DNA of 64,000 nucleotides from Streptomonospora salina (GCF_014204715.1 NZ_JACHLY010000001.1:1705001-1769000), one strand, 5' to 3'; positions 44,726 to 53,963 are shown, counted from the first letter of the stretch. Numbers and translations: made by a program. Notes: generated by a model not told the origin, from the sequence alone.

Positions 44726-44864
44726 GCCGCGGCGCCCGGACCGGTTCCCGACCGCACCCGCGGCCACCTTTCGGACCTGCGCAAACGGGTAGCGGGGGCG
44801 CGGACTCGACCCGTGCGCCAACGGGTCCGGGCAGGGTTCGCACGAGGATGTGGAGGTTCGCACC

Positions 44865-45428
44865 ATGGGACGTGTTTCGCCGGACGACGTGACCGCGTTG
44901 GTCTTCCGCACCGGGCTGGGGGCGACGCTGTTCGCCCACGGGACGCAGAAGCTGCTGGGCTGGTTCAACGGCGGCGGCTTGGAGGCCACCGCCGACGGGT
45001 TCCACAGCATGGGCTACCGGCCGGGCCGACAGAAGGCCGCCGTCGCCGGCCTGTCCGAAAGCGCGGGCGGCGTCGCGCTGGTCCTGGGGCTGGCCACACC
45101 TGCCGGCGGGGCGGCGGTCGCCGGTGCGATGAGCGTGGCTGCCGAGCTCCACGCCCCTAACGGCTTCTTCAACACCGAGGGCGGACTGGAGTACCCGGCG
45201 CTGATCGCGCTGGGTGCGGCGGCGCTGGTGGGGCGCGGGCCGGGGCGGCTGTCGCTGGACGAGCTGACCGGGCACGCATTGGACCGTCCGTGGATGCGCA
45301 TGGTGGCGCTGGCCTCGGTTCCGGTGGCCGTAGGCGCGGTGGTCGCCGCCAAGCAGCGCACCCTCGCCCAGGAGGCCGCCGGGAACGACGCCGCCGGCCC
45401 GGGCGCCGCCGAGGGCGGTACGGACTGA
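44865..45428 (+). CDS. DoxX family membrane protein
   Basis: 187 residues, about four membrane segments. Seen: DVTALVFRTGLGATLFAHGTQKLLGWFNGGG, typical of DoxX N termini, then LSESAGGVALVLGLATPAGGAAVAGAMSVAAELHAPNGFFNTEGGLEYPALIALGAAALV. The ending is Ala/Gly-rich. ATG 44865 has GGAGG 8 bases upstream. DoxX proteins have been linked to redox stress at the membrane in actinobacteria; nothing in the neighbourhood narrows this. Confidence 0.9.
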   Translation: MGRVSPDDVTALVFRTGLGATLFAHGTQKLLGWFNGGGLEATADGFHSMGYRPGRQKAAVAGLSESAGGVALVLGLATPAGGAAVAGAMSVAAELHAPNGFFNTEGGLEYPALIALGAAALVGRGPGRLSLDELTGHALDRPWMRMVALASVPVAVGAVVAAKQRTLAQEAAGNDAAGPGAAEGGTD

Positions 45429-45543
45429 CGGCAGGCGGGTCGGCGCGCTCGGCGGGACGGGCGCGAGCACGCGATGCGGGGCGCTTCCGGTGGGCGAGGG
45501 GTCAGCGCAGCGCGCCGTGTGCGGCTCGATGCCCGGTGTCGGC

Positions 45544-46023
45544 TCAGCCCGAGCGTGCCTCGTCCCGTCCGCGGCAGGCCAGGGAGTCGGCGCGCTCGTT
45601 GCCGGTGTCGCCGCTGTGCCCGCGCACCCAGTGCCACTGGACGCGGTGGCGGGTGGCGGCGGCGTCGAGGCGCTGCCACAGGTCGGCGTTTTTGACCGGG
45701 CGCTTGGCGCTGGTCACCCACCCCGAGCGCTTCCATCCGCGGATCCAGGACGTGATTCCGTTGCGGACGTAGGTGCTGTCGGTGTGCAGGTGCACCGGCA
45801 GCGGCCGGGTGAGTGCTTCCAGCGCCATGATCGCGGCCGTCAGCTCCATGCGGTTGTTGGTGGTCGCGGTTTCGCCGCCGTAGAGCTCTTTGGTGTGGTC
45901 GCCGTAGTGCAGCACCGCGCCCCAGCCGCCGGGGCCGGGGTTGCCCGCGCAGGCGCCGTCGGTGTGGATCCGCACCGCCTGCTGCGGGGCGGCGTCTTCG
46001 TGGCTCGTTCGCACGCGGGGCAA
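45544..46023 (-). CDS. rnhA: ribonuclease HI
   Basis: Cleaves RNA in RNA:DNA hybrids. 159 residues. The four catalytic acids are in place: [17 protein letters not shown] (Asp), [12 protein letters not shown] (Glu), [16 protein letters not shown] (Asp) and [12 protein letters not shown] (Asp); the handle region [23 protein letters not shown] is present, as in the E. coli type. TTG 46023 starts one base after the DUF817 stop, which fits coupling; GTG 46014 is an alternative start. Confidence 0.93.
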   Translation of the reverse strand: MPRVRTSHEDAAPQQAVRIHTDGACAGNPGPGGWGAVLHYGDHTKELYGGETATTNNRMELTAAIMALEALTRPLPVHLHTDSTYVRNGITSWIRGWKRSGWVTSAKRPVKNADLWQRLDAAATRHRVQWHWVRGHSGDTGNERADSLACRGRDEARSG

Positions 46024-46024
46024 T

Positions 46025-46876
46025 CTACCGTTCCCGGGGGCGGCGCGGAGCCGGGCTCACCCGCCCGCGGCCGGAGTACTTCCAGGTCGCGACGATGACA
46101 CAGGCCACCGTCACCAGCAGCGCCCAGGCGCCGAACTTGGCCGGATGCACCAGGTGCCACACGTCGGCCTGGTGCGGGTACTCCCAGGCGCCCAGATAGG
46201 TCGCGATGTTCTCGGCCACCCACAGGAAGAACCCGATCAGGACGAACGACAGCGCCAGCGGCATCCGGTAGCGGACCCCGCCCACGGTGAAGCGCACCGT
46301 CACGCCCCACGTCACCGCGACCATGGCCGCCGCCAGCAGCACGCGCAGGTCCGGAAACCAGTGGTGGGTCAGGAAGTTGGCGTAGATGCCCGCAGCCACC
46401 AGCGCCGTGGCGGCGGTGCGGTAGCCCGCGAACTCCAGATCCAGGCGGCGCCAGGCCTGGCACACGTAGCTGCCCACCGCGGCGTAGAGGAACCCGCTGT
46501 AGAGCGGTACCCCGCCGAACTTGGTCAGCGCGTCGCCGGGATAGCTCCACGAACCCATGTGCACTTTGACCAGCTCGAACACCAGGCCCACGAGGTGGAA
46601 CCCGGCGACGGCGAGCGCTTCGGCGCCGGTCTCCAGCCGGGTGGCCCAGAACAGGCCGGTCAGGGCGAGGCCGTACAGCAGCAGTGCGTCGTAGCGGGCG
46701 ATCGGCAGCGGCACCGCCGAAGACAGCGCGAGCCCGACGAACAGGCCCGCCGCGAACAGGCACGCCAGCGACTGCTGCCGGGCGAAGCGCAGCAGCTGCG
46801 GCGGCCGGAACCAGTCGGCGAGGGTGGCCGGGCGCGGCTCGTCGGCGGATGCGGCCCCTCGGGATTCCGCCGCCAT
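46025..46876 (-). CDS. DUF817 membrane protein
   Basis: 283 residues with about eight membrane helices. Seen: [91 protein letters not shown] and [37 protein letters not shown], the pattern of DUF817. The conserved Glu, His and Trp lie at membrane edges. ATG 46876 has GGAGG 7 bases upstream; the open frame further upstream is noncoding. Function unknown. Directly followed by rnhA. Confidence 0.85.
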   Translation of the reverse strand: MAAESRGAASADEPRPATLADWFRPPQLLRFARQQSLACLFAAGLFVGLALSSAVPLPIARYDALLLYGLALTGLFWATRLETGAEALAVAGFHLVGLVFELVKVHMGSWSYPGDALTKFGGVPLYSGFLYAAVGSYVCQAWRRLDLEFAGYRTAATALVAAGIYANFLTHHWFPDLRVLLAAAMVAVTWGVTVRFTVGGVRYRMPLALSFVLIGFFLWVAENIATYLGAWEYPHQADVWHLVHPAKFGAWALLVTVACVIVATWKYSGRGRVSPAPRRPRER

Positions 46877-47096
46877 AGGGGGCCTCCTCTCCGGGGCCCG
46901 CCCGGTTCGGCTGCGTGCGTCGGCCAGCATGCCAGAGGCGGTCCGCGCGCCCGACGGCGCGGTGGCCGGACCCGGCGCCGACGCTGCGGATCGCTCCCCG
47001 GCGCGGGATAGGCTGTCCTGGTCACTCCGGCCCGCCGGGCCGGAAGGGCGCCGCGCCGGAACTCTGGATCCCGTAACGATGGACGGTGGCTGACCT

Positions 47097-48143
47097 GTGG
47101 ACGGCTGGCCCTCCCCCGCCGAGCGCATGATCATCATCCTGGGGTGCCCGCGATCGGGCACGACCCTGCTGCAGCTGATGCTGCACGCGCATCCGCGGAT
47201 CGCGATCCCGCCGGAAACGCGGTTCATGCTCGACGTGTACCGCCGCAGGTCGGAGTTCGGCGACTTGCGGGAGAGCGCGAACCGCAGGGAACTGGCCGAG
47301 GCGATCGTGGGTCCGCGCAACACCCGCTACCGCGACCTGAAGCTGGACCGCGACGAGACCGTGGCGGCGATCGCCGGCGGGCCGCCGACGGTCGGCTCGG
47401 CGCTGGGAACCGTGTTCCGCCAGTACGCGCGCCGGTTCGACAAGCCGCGCTGGGGCGACAAGCGGCCGGGCTACTACCAGGCGGTCGAGGAACTGCACCG
47501 GATGTTCCCCAGCGCCCAGTTCATCCATCTGATCCGCGACGGGCGCGACTGCGTCGGCTCGCTCAAGCAGATGCCCTGGTACAAGCAGACCAGTTACCAC
47601 GCGATCAGCACCTGGGCCGAAGCGATCGACTACGGCCGCGCCGCCGCCCGCCGACTGGGCCCCGACACGTTCCACGAGCTGCGCTACGAGGACCTGATCG
47701 CCGATCCCGAGCGCGCGCTGTCGGCGGTGTGCGGCTTCCTCGGCGAGGAGTTCGACCCGGTCATGTGCGAGCCCCACCGGGTCGCCAACAGCGCCGTACC
47801 CAAATTCAAGACCTGGCACAGCAACACCCGCCGCGACGTCACCTCCTCCAGTTCGGGCTCCTGGCAGAAGCGGCTGGAGCCGTGGGAGGCGGCGTTGGCC
47901 GAGACGGCGCTGGGGTCGCGGCTGCGGGCGAACGGATACGAGCTTTCGGGCACTCCGCGCCCTTCTGCCGGGCACCTCGCGCGCTACCTGCGGGTGAGCA
48001 CCAGGCGGCGGCTGGCCCACCGCAAACGCACCTGGCGCGACCGGGCGCGGCGGCTGCGCGATCCGGAGTCGGGCGTCGCCATCGTCACTTCCGCGGACGG
48101 TTCGGCGGCCTCCGGCGGGCGCCCGGCGGGCACCGACGTCTGA
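47097..48143 (+). CDS. sulfotransferase family protein
   Basis: PAPS-dependent sulfotransferase of 348 residues, cytoplasmic. The 5'-phosphosulfate loop is MIIILGCPRSGTTLLQLML and the 3'-phosphate motif FIHLIRDGRDCVGSLKQMPWYKQTSYHA; ELRYEDLIADPERALSAVCGFLGEEF completes the family signature. The C-terminal 80 residues are Arg-rich (YLRVSTRRRLAHRKRTWRDRARRLRD) and unlike the core. GTG 47097 start with GGTGG upstream. Acceptor unknown; actinobacterial members sulfate glycolipids, sugars or peptides. Divergent from the DUF817-rnhA pair. Confidence 0.88.
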   Translation: MDGWPSPAERMIIILGCPRSGTTLLQLMLHAHPRIAIPPETRFMLDVYRRRSEFGDLRESANRRELAEAIVGPRNTRYRDLKLDRDETVAAIAGGPPTVGSALGTVFRQYARRFDKPRWGDKRPGYYQAVEELHRMFPSAQFIHLIRDGRDCVGSLKQMPWYKQTSYHAISTWAEAIDYGRAAARRLGPDTFHELRYEDLIADPERALSAVCGFLGEEFDPVMCEPHRVANSAVPKFKTWHSNTRRDVTSSSSGSWQKRLEPWEAALAETALGSRLRANGYELSGTPRPSAGHLARYLRVSTRRRLAHRKRTWRDRARRLRDPESGVAIVTSADGSAASGGRPAGTDV

Positions 48144-48390
48144 GGCCGGACACGGCCACCTCGGCCTGGGACGCCGCTCGTCTACCGCGCGGTCGCTTCG
48201 CTGCGGCCCCGCGCGTCACCCCGACCCCGCCCCGGATCTGCGGGTCTGCCCCTTCGACGCCTCCGAACCCGGCGCTCCGGATCCGGAGGCGTCGGATGCC
48301 GGCGACGCCGAATGTGACGGCACAGTGACACTCCCCTTACCCGTGCGCGGCCCTCGGGCGGCCGCGCACCGGAGGGCGCGGTCGACCCCT

Positions 48391-48404
48391 CCGGTCTAGA
48401 CCGG
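48391..48404. promoter_or_regulatory. DasR-type operator (dre-like palindrome)
   Basis: CCGGTCTAGACCGG, a perfect 14-bp palindrome whose core GGTCTAGACC equals the core of the dre sites bound by the GlcNAc-responsive GntR regulator DasR in Streptomyces. It is the only such core I found in the window, 461 bp before the chitin-type LPMO start. Confidence 0.6.
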
Positions 48405-48544
48405 GACGTGCACCACGGCCGCAACAGTCCTGCTCGAACGCCGCGAAAGCGGCGGCGGGCGGACGATACCGGTCGCCCCCGGAGGCGCGGAAAACAGCGC
48501 ACACACCGCGGAAATTGTTCGGGATAACCCGGCGCATCAGCACC

Positions 48545-48631
48545 TTGACGGGGTGTGTGGCGCCATTTACGGTCATAACCACTCGATACAGAGGAATTCC
48601 CGGTATCCGGGCCGGCGGCTCCCGGGAATTC
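48545..48631 (+). promoter_or_regulatory. LPMO promoter candidate and leader hairpin
   Basis: TTGACG (48545-48550) and TACGGT (48568-48573) with a 17-base spacer form a plausible promoter. Just downstream, GAATTCCCGG (48594-48603) and CCGGGAATTC (48622-48631) are perfect 10-bp inverted arms in the predicted leader. The remainder of 48144-48864 shows no gene. Confidence 0.5.
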
Positions 48632-48864
48632 ACGAACGACACCGTTATACCGACTCCGGAATTTCCGCGCTGTGTGGAATGCGGCGCCGTTCGACCGGAA
48701 CCCGCCGCCCCCGGCCGGGCACCGGGCCCGCTCCACGGGACCGGAGACAGCATCGGGTTCTCCCTCCCCGACGACACCCCGCTGCGGCGGCGCCCTGCGC
48801 CCCCACCCGATGCCCGGCCCCGGGCCGGCGCGCAAGGCGGCGCCAACCGACACGAAGGACTTCT

Positions 48865-49389
48865 ATGAACCTGAAGAAGGCGACCTTCTCGACCGCGGCC
48901 GTCGCGGCCGTCACGCCCCTGCTGTTCGCGCTGATGCCCGCGGGCACCGCCAGTGCGCACGGCTATGTCTCCTCGCCGCCCAGCCGCCAGGCCCAGTGCG
49001 CGGCCGGCACGGTGGACTGCGGCCAGATCCAGTGGGAACCGCAGAGCGTCGAGGGCCCCAAGGGCCTGACCAGCTGCCACGGCGGCAACGGCCGGTTCGC
49101 CGAGCTCGACGACGACAGCAAGGACTGGGAGGTCACGCCGGTCGGCACCAACCTCGGCTTCACCTGGTCGCTGACCGCGTTCCACTCCACCTCGACGTGG
49201 CAGTACTTCATCGGCGACGACATGGTGGCCTCCTTCGACTACGGCGGCGCGCAGCCGCCCTCCACCGTCCACCACCAGGTGGACCTGAGCGGCTACAGCG
49301 GCCAGCAGAAGATCCTGGCCGTGTGGAACGTCGCCGACACCGCCAACGCGTTCTACTCCTGCGTCGACGTCAACGTCGGCGCCGCCTGA
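48865..49389 (+). CDS. AA10 lytic polysaccharide monooxygenase
   Basis: Secreted copper enzyme of 174 residues that oxidatively cleaves chitin or cellulose. The signal peptide ends at SAHGYVSSPPSR, so mature His1 (residue 32) is exposed by cleavage after Ala31. The second histidine-brace residue is His107 in TWSLTAFHSTSTWQYF. Four or more cysteines (QCAAGTVDCGQ, SCHGG, YSCVD) can form disulfides, as in chitin-active members. It is a single catalytic domain, no binding module. ATG 48865 has GAAGGAC upstream. A DasR-type palindrome far upstream suggests chitin/GlcNAc control. No chitinase is nearby. Confidence 0.93.
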   Translation: MNLKKATFSTAAVAAVTPLLFALMPAGTASAHGYVSSPPSRQAQCAAGTVDCGQIQWEPQSVEGPKGLTSCHGGNGRFAELDDDSKDWEVTPVGTNLGFTWSLTAFHSTSTWQYFIGDDMVASFDYGGAQPPSTVHHQVDLSGYSGQQKILAVWNVADTANAFYSCVDVNVGAA

Positions 49390-49572
49390 GCCCGCTCACG
49401 GCTCGGCACCGCGGCCCGCCCGGACACCCTGCGGCGTCCGGGCGGGCCGTCCGCATAGCAAAAGCGGCGGATTCCGCCCGGCGGTTTCTCCCGGAGGAAT
49501 CGCCGCCCCGACCGCAGAAAACGAATCGGTCGCCGATCCGGCGGAGCGGATCCCGACCGGAGGACCGGCGGT

Positions 49573-50112
49573 TCACATTCCGGTGCTGCCGTCCAGCCGC
49601 TCCCGCAGCAGGTCGGCGTGCCCGTTATGGCGGGCGTATTCGGCGATCATATGCACGAGGACCGCACGCAGCGAGACCGGAACCCCCGTGCGCTTGCGAA
49701 TGCCCGTATCCTCCAGCGCGGCCGCGGCGGTGATCTCACGCGATCGGTCGGCCTCCCGCCGCCATTGGGCCAGCGCCTGAGCCGGATCGCCGCCGGTGCC
49801 GTGGAAGTCGAGGTCGGGATCGTCGTCGGCGTAGTGGAGCAGCGACACGTCCTCGCCGGCGAACTGGATGCGGAACCACCACCGCTCGGTCCCGGCCACG
49901 TGGCGCAGGAGTCCGTGCAGCGACAGCTCCGAGGGCGGCACCGCGCGTTCGGACAGCCGGTCGGCGTCCAGGCCCGCGCACTTGAGTTCCAGCGTGCTGC
50001 GGTGCCAGTCGAGGAACGCCGTGAGCGTCTCACGCTCGCCGCCGGCCTCCAGCGGGTCGGGCCGCGGGTCATCCGCCAGGCGCGGCGAATAGAACTGCGG
50101 TTCGTCGGTCAT
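49573..50112 (-). CDS. DinB/DUF664 family protein (mycothiol transferase-like)
   Basis: Four-helix DinB-fold protein of 179 residues, cytoplasmic. Seen: ERETLTAFLDWHRSTLELKCAGLDADRLSERAVPPSELSLHGLLRHVAGTERWWFR with the first His ligand of the metal site, and VLVHMIAEYARHNGHADLLRERLDG with the H-x3-H pair. DUF664-type members in actinobacteria are likely mycothiol- or bacillithiol-dependent S-transferases. ATG 50112 has AGGAGCAGGA upstream. Separated by 71 bp from the L,D-transpeptidase on the same strand. Confidence 0.9.
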   Translation of the reverse strand: MTDEPQFYSPRLADDPRPDPLEAGGERETLTAFLDWHRSTLELKCAGLDADRLSERAVPPSELSLHGLLRHVAGTERWWFRIQFAGEDVSLLHYADDDPDLDFHGTGGDPAQALAQWRREADRSREITAAAALEDTGIRKRTGVPVSLRAVLVHMIAEYARHNGHADLLRERLDGSTGM

Positions 50113-50183
50113 GTCCTGCTCCTCGTGTTCACGTCGCCGCGCTCGCCGACGGTCCGAATCGGTCCCGGTGGGCGCGGCCCGGG

Positions 50184-50936
50184 TCAGCGAACGACGACCG
50201 GTGTGCCGTTGTCGACGTGGCCGTTGGCCCACAGCCAGTCCATGGCGGAAACGCTCACCCGTACGCAGCCGTGCGAGGCCGGGGCGGGCGGCACCGAACG
50301 GTAGCCGTGCACGGCGATACCGCCGTTGAAGTACGCGGGCCGGTACAGCGAGCCCAGCGGCCCCTCGTCCCAGGCGTCGACGCGGCGGAAGACGCCGTAC
50401 TCGCCGGTGGGGGTGACCGCGACCTTGGTCTCGCCCTCGGAGGTGTAGGTCTCCCCAGAACCGGTGGAGGTGTTCAGGACATGCCGCACCTCGCCGTCGC
50501 GGACCACCAGCAGCAACTGGCGGTCCAGATCGACCTCCAGTACCTCGCCCCAGGAGCTGCTCGCCTCGGGCACCGGCCCCTCCTCCAGCGCCGCGCGCGT
50601 GTCGGGGCCGACCACCCCGTCGCGCGCGATGCCCGCCGCCTTCTGCACGGCGAACACGGCCTGGCTGGTACGGACGTCGAACTCGCCGTCGGCGGGTCCG
50701 AGCCAGTACCCCAGTGCCGTGAGGCGCTCCTCGGTCTCGCGCACCGCGGGACCGGAGTCGCCCAGGCTGAGCAGCGGCTGCCGACCCTCCTGGGCCGGGA
50801 CCGCCGGCGGCGCGGCAGCGGGAGCCGCAGCGGCGTGCGCCGCCGCGCTCCACCCGCCCGCCGCCACTGCCGTCATCGCGACGCAGGCCGCGAACCTGGT
50901 GCATCGAATACGCATGCCCGACGTGTGTGTGTCCAT
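50184..50936 (-). CDS. L,D-transpeptidase with peptidoglycan-binding domain
   Basis: Exported enzyme making 3-3 peptidoglycan cross-links, 250 residues. A signal peptide (TRFAACVAMTAVAAGGWSAAAHA), a PG_binding_1 domain (LSLGDSGPAVRETEERLTALGYWLGPADGEFDVRTSQAVFAVQ), then the YkuD domain: WGEVLEVDLDRQLLLVV, GEYGVFRRVDAWDEGPLGSLYRPAYFNGGIAVHG and PASHGCVRVS with the catalytic Cys. The start may be ATG 50936 or ATG 50915 (MRIRCTRF, which gives a standard signal peptide); neither has a clear ribosome site. Confidence 0.93.
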   Translation of the reverse strand: MDTHTSGMRIRCTRFAACVAMTAVAAGGWSAAAHAAAAPAAAPPAVPAQEGRQPLLSLGDSGPAVRETEERLTALGYWLGPADGEFDVRTSQAVFAVQKAAGIARDGVVGPDTRAALEEGPVPEASSSWGEVLEVDLDRQLLLVVRDGEVRHVLNTSTGSGETYTSEGETKVAVTPTGEYGVFRRVDAWDEGPLGSLYRPAYFNGGIAVHGYRSVPPAPASHGCVRVSVSAMDWLWANGHVDNGTPVVVR

Positions 50937-51045
50937 GGGCGTGTTTTACCCGCGTTTGACCCGTGGCATGACGCCCGGATGTGTCCTCGGGGACACCACC
51001 GGCGCGCTCGGCCGGGTCGGGGTCGGCGAGCAGGTCCTGCGCCTA

Positions 51046-51936
51046 CTAGCGCTCCGGGAAGCTCGCGTAGTACCCGGCGGCCATGTCCTCGTCGCCGTGG
51101 CCGGACTCGGCTGCGCGGCGCATGCGCTCCTCGCTCGCGGCGGCCAGGTCCAAGCGCACACCCGCCGCTTCGCCCGCCTCGCGGACCAGGCGGGCGTCCT
51201 TGTAGGCGTTGGCCACGGTGAAGCTGGGCGTGTAGTCGCCGCCGAGGATGGCACCGGCCTTGGCGTGCAGGTAGCCGCTGTCCAGCGGTCCGCCCGAGAC
51301 CAGGTCCAGGAAGGTGCGCGGGTCCACGCCCAGGCCTTCGGCGAGCGCCACGGCCTCGCCCGTGGCCGACGACAGCGCCAGCACCCAGCTGTTGGCGACC
51401 AGCTTCAGCCGGCTCGCGTCCCCGGGCCGCTCCATGCCCACCGTGCGGGACCCGATCGCGTCGAACACCGGATCCAGGCGCCGGCGGGCCGGGGCGGGGC
51501 CTGCCGCCAGGACGATCAGGGCGCCCTGCTCCGCGGGCGCGCGGGTGCCCAGCACAGGGGCGTCGACGAACTCCATCCCGAGGTCGGCGGCGCGCCCGGC
51601 CAGGCGCTCGGCGGCGGCCGCGCCCACGGTCGTGGTCTGCGCCCAGACCGCGCCCCGGGGCGGGGTGAGACCGGCCATCACCGACTCGACCGCGTCGCCG
51701 TCGGTGAGCATGGTGACGACGATGTCGGCGTCGGCGACGGCTTCGTCCGGAGTGGCGGCGACGGTGCATCCCGCATCGGCCAGCGGCCGCGCCTTGGCGG
51801 CGGTGCGGTTCCACACCCGCACCGGAGTGCCGGCGGCCGCGATGTTGCGTGCCATGGGCGCGCCCATGATCCCGGTGCCCAGGACGGCGACGCGGGAAGT
51901 ACCGGTCGGCGGAGTCGAAGGTTCGGTTGCGCTCAT
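51046..51936 (-). CDS. NAD(P)-binding 3-hydroxyisobutyrate dehydrogenase-family protein
   Basis: Beta-hydroxyacid dehydrogenase of 296 residues, cytoplasmic. Seen: the Rossmann start VAVLGTGIMGAPMARNIAAAG, DADIVVTMLTDGDAVESVM, the substrate loop FVDAPVLGTRAPAEQGALIVLAAG and the catalytic Lys in ASRLKLVANSWVLALSSATGEAVALAEGLG. Family substrates include 3-hydroxyisobutyrate, tartronate semialdehyde and imines; the sequence does not decide. ATG 51936. It is separated from neighbours and not obviously in an operon. Confidence 0.9.
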   Translation of the reverse strand: MSATEPSTPPTGTSRVAVLGTGIMGAPMARNIAAAGTPVRVWNRTAAKARPLADAGCTVAATPDEAVADADIVVTMLTDGDAVESVMAGLTPPRGAVWAQTTTVGAAAAERLAGRAADLGMEFVDAPVLGTRAPAEQGALIVLAAGPAPARRRLDPVFDAIGSRTVGMERPGDASRLKLVANSWVLALSSATGEAVALAEGLGVDPRTFLDLVSGGPLDSGYLHAKAGAILGGDYTPSFTVANAYKDARLVREAGEAAGVRLDLAAASEERMRRAAESGHGDEDMAAGYYASFPER

Positions 51937-52234
51937 GCCCGCGTGCTACCCGCACCGCCCGGCGGGCAACATCGCCGCGGCGCACGGTTCGCCCGATCGA
52001 CCTGGCCTCCTGGTGGGGCGTTCGGCGGTCCGGGGCGGGCTCCGGATTCACGGCCGTTCGCTGCTGGAGAATCGGTCCGGGCACCGGCGAGAAACCGGAA
52101 ACACAACGAAAACGCCCGACGTCACACTGTTTCGGTCCGCTGCGAACCGCTGACGCGGCCGAGCGATTCGCGACGCAGCGGACGGGGGCCGCGGCTGTGC
52201 GCCGCGCGGATCGCACCGGGTCCGGGCGGGTCCG

Positions 52235-52244
52235 TGCTATAAGG
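52235..52244 (+). promoter_or_regulatory. extended -10 upstream of the proline-rich protein
   Basis: TGCTATAAGG, identical to the element before tatB, 46 bases before the ATG at 52290. No clear -35. Confidence 0.4.
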
Positions 52245-52289
52245 AACAGCGTCCAGCCGACGCCGCCTGTACGAGGAGTTCCGACGCCC

Positions 52290-53108
52290 ATGGCCCGAGG
52301 ACGCGCCTGCACCGGCGGTCTGCGCCGCGCGCGGCTGCGCGTGTGCGTGTTGGCCGCGTTCGCCGCCCAGTCCGCGTTCTGCGGCGAACTGTCCTACGCC
52401 GGTCCACTGGCCGAGGTGGCGGTCGGCGCCGCAGTATCGGCGGGGACCGCGGCGCCTTCCGGTCCGCCGGAGCAGCCGGAAGCACCCCGGCCCTACGACC
52501 CGCCCGAGTCCCCGGCCGGACAGGCCCCCTCCGACACTCCGCACCCGCCCGATCCGCCCGAGTCCTCGCAGGCTCCCGAACTTCCCGCTCCGCCGCACCC
52601 GTCCGACGCACCGGAAGCGCCGGAAGCGCCGGAAGCGCCGCAGCCCCCGGACGCACCGGACTCCCCGGACCCGCCGCAGCCACCCGAAACACCGCACTCG
52701 CCCGAGCCGCCGCAGCCGCCGATCCCACCCGAGTGCCCCGCCCCTCCGGCCCCGCCCGTACCGCCGGAGGCGGAGCCCGGCCCCGTACCGCCGCCCGAAC
52801 CGGAACCCGCGCCGGCAGCGCCGCCCCCATCGGCCGAGGCGGCCCCGCCCGTTGCACCGGAGCCGGCTCCGGTGCCCCCGGCCGCGGCCGGACTGCTGCA
52901 GCGGCCCGAACCGCCGGCCCCGGCCTCGTCTCCGTCCCCGTCCGCGTCCCGGACGCAGCCGCCCGCGGACGCGCAGTTCGCCGTGGCCCCGCTGCCCGGA
53001 AGCCCGGAGCGCAGCGGCCCCGACGGATTCCAGCCGATGCAGGTCATGGTGGTCGTCGTGCTGATCGCCGTCGCGGCGGCCGTCGGATCCGCGGGCGCTC
53101 GCCGCTAA
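52290..53108 (+). CDS. proline-rich envelope protein
   Basis: 272 residues, no family. N terminus: an Arg-rich start and a hydrophobic segment (VCVLAAFAAQSAFCGELSYAG) that fits a signal peptide. About residues 50-230 are Pro/Glu/Ala-rich in short units (PPDPPESS, PEAPEAPEAP, PPQPPETPHSPEPPQPP), a rigid extended rod suited to crossing the wall. A C-terminal membrane helix (MQVMVVVVLIAVAAAVG) with a short basic end anchors it, like a wall-spanning surface protein but with no sortase signal. ATG 52290, with GAGGAG 12 bases upstream, and a -10 element before it. Confidence 0.65.
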   Translation: MARGRACTGGLRRARLRVCVLAAFAAQSAFCGELSYAGPLAEVAVGAAVSAGTAAPSGPPEQPEAPRPYDPPESPAGQAPSDTPHPPDPPESSQAPELPAPPHPSDAPEAPEAPEAPQPPDAPDSPDPPQPPETPHSPEPPQPPIPPECPAPPAPPVPPEAEPGPVPPPEPEPAPAAPPPSAEAAPPVAPEPAPVPPAAAGLLQRPEPPAPASSPSPSASRTQPPADAQFAVAPLPGSPERSGPDGFQPMQVMVVVVLIAVAAAVGSAGARR

Positions 53109-53186
53109 GCGCCCACCGGCACGCGCAAGCGGCTCCGGCATCCGTCCCACCGCCGGGCCGGAGCCGCTGCGTCGCGGCGCGGACGC

Positions 53187-53963
53187 TCAGCCGCCCGCGA
53201 TGGCGGCGTCGATGCGGTCGAAGCCCTCCAACGCGTCCTGGAACGCCTCGGGGTCGCTCGCCAGCACCCCGGAGTAGGGGTTGTCCAGGAAGAGCAGCGC
53301 GATCAGCGTCGCCGCCACGAAGGCCAGGTTCACCAGCGCCCAGAAGACCCGCGCCCGGGAACCGCGCAGCTGCATGCCGAACGGCAGCACCACCACCGCG
53401 AGCCCGCTCACCGCCGTGGCCAATGTGACGAAGCGGGGGATGTGGTCGCCCGCCGCATCGGCGCGCTGCACCCGCGCTTGCCCGAGATCGGTGACGTTCT
53501 GCCGGGTCTGCAGGCTCTCCACCGCGGTGGCGGGGTCGTCGGAGGGCACTCGGTCGACGCTGACGCGCAGGCGGTCCAGTGCGGCGGAGGCGCCGTCGTC
53601 GAGCTCGCGGCGCTCGACCATCGACGGCCAGTCGTCGCGGACGACCGCGCGGACGTAGTCGCGCACATCGGCGCGCACCCGCGCCCCGTCCTCGTCGGGG
53701 AACGAGGCGGTGTTCCAGTACAGGGCGGTGGCGTGGCCGGCCTCCGCCACGGAGCCGTCTTCGGCACCGCGGTTGTTCTCCCAGCCGATGACCAGGCCCA
53801 TCGCCAGCGATATGAGGTAGATGGACAGCACGCAGGGGGCGATGACGGTGCCGATCGGGCCGTCGGAGTCGTCGGTGGAGATGACGAACTTGCGCGCCAC
53901 CACGATGCCGGCGACCAGGAGCAGGGCGAGCGCGACGAAGACCACGATGAGACTGAGTGTCAT
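53187..53963 (-). CDS. DUF4239 (bestrophin-like) membrane protein
   Basis: 258 residues: two N-terminal helices (LIVVFVALALLLVAGIVVA and PCVLSIYLISLAMGLVIGW), a large external helical region (VRADVRDYVRAVVRDDWPSMV, DRVPSDDPATAVESLQTRQ), and two C-terminal helices (FVTLATAVSGLAVVVLPFGM, FWALVNLAFVAATLIALLFL). This is the 2+2 layout of DUF4239, a bestrophin-like domain. Function unknown; anion channel activity is not shown by the sequence. Convergent with the proline-rich gene, 78 bp apart. Confidence 0.8.
   Translation of the reverse strand: MTLSLIVVFVALALLLVAGIVVARKFVISTDDSDGPIGTVIAPCVLSIYLISLAMGLVIGWENNRGAEDGSVAEAGHATALYWNTASFPDEDGARVRADVRDYVRAVVRDDWPSMVERRELDDGASAALDRLRVSVDRVPSDDPATAVESLQTRQNVTDLGQARVQRADAAGDHIPRFVTLATAVSGLAVVVLPFGMQLRGSRARVFWALVNLAFVAATLIALLFLDNPYSGVLASDPEAFQDALEGFDRIDAAIAGG

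Noticed and set aside
48182-48853. Minus-strand open frames in the LPMO upstream region
   Set aside because: No ribosome sites or family resemblance; cross the predicted operator and promoter.
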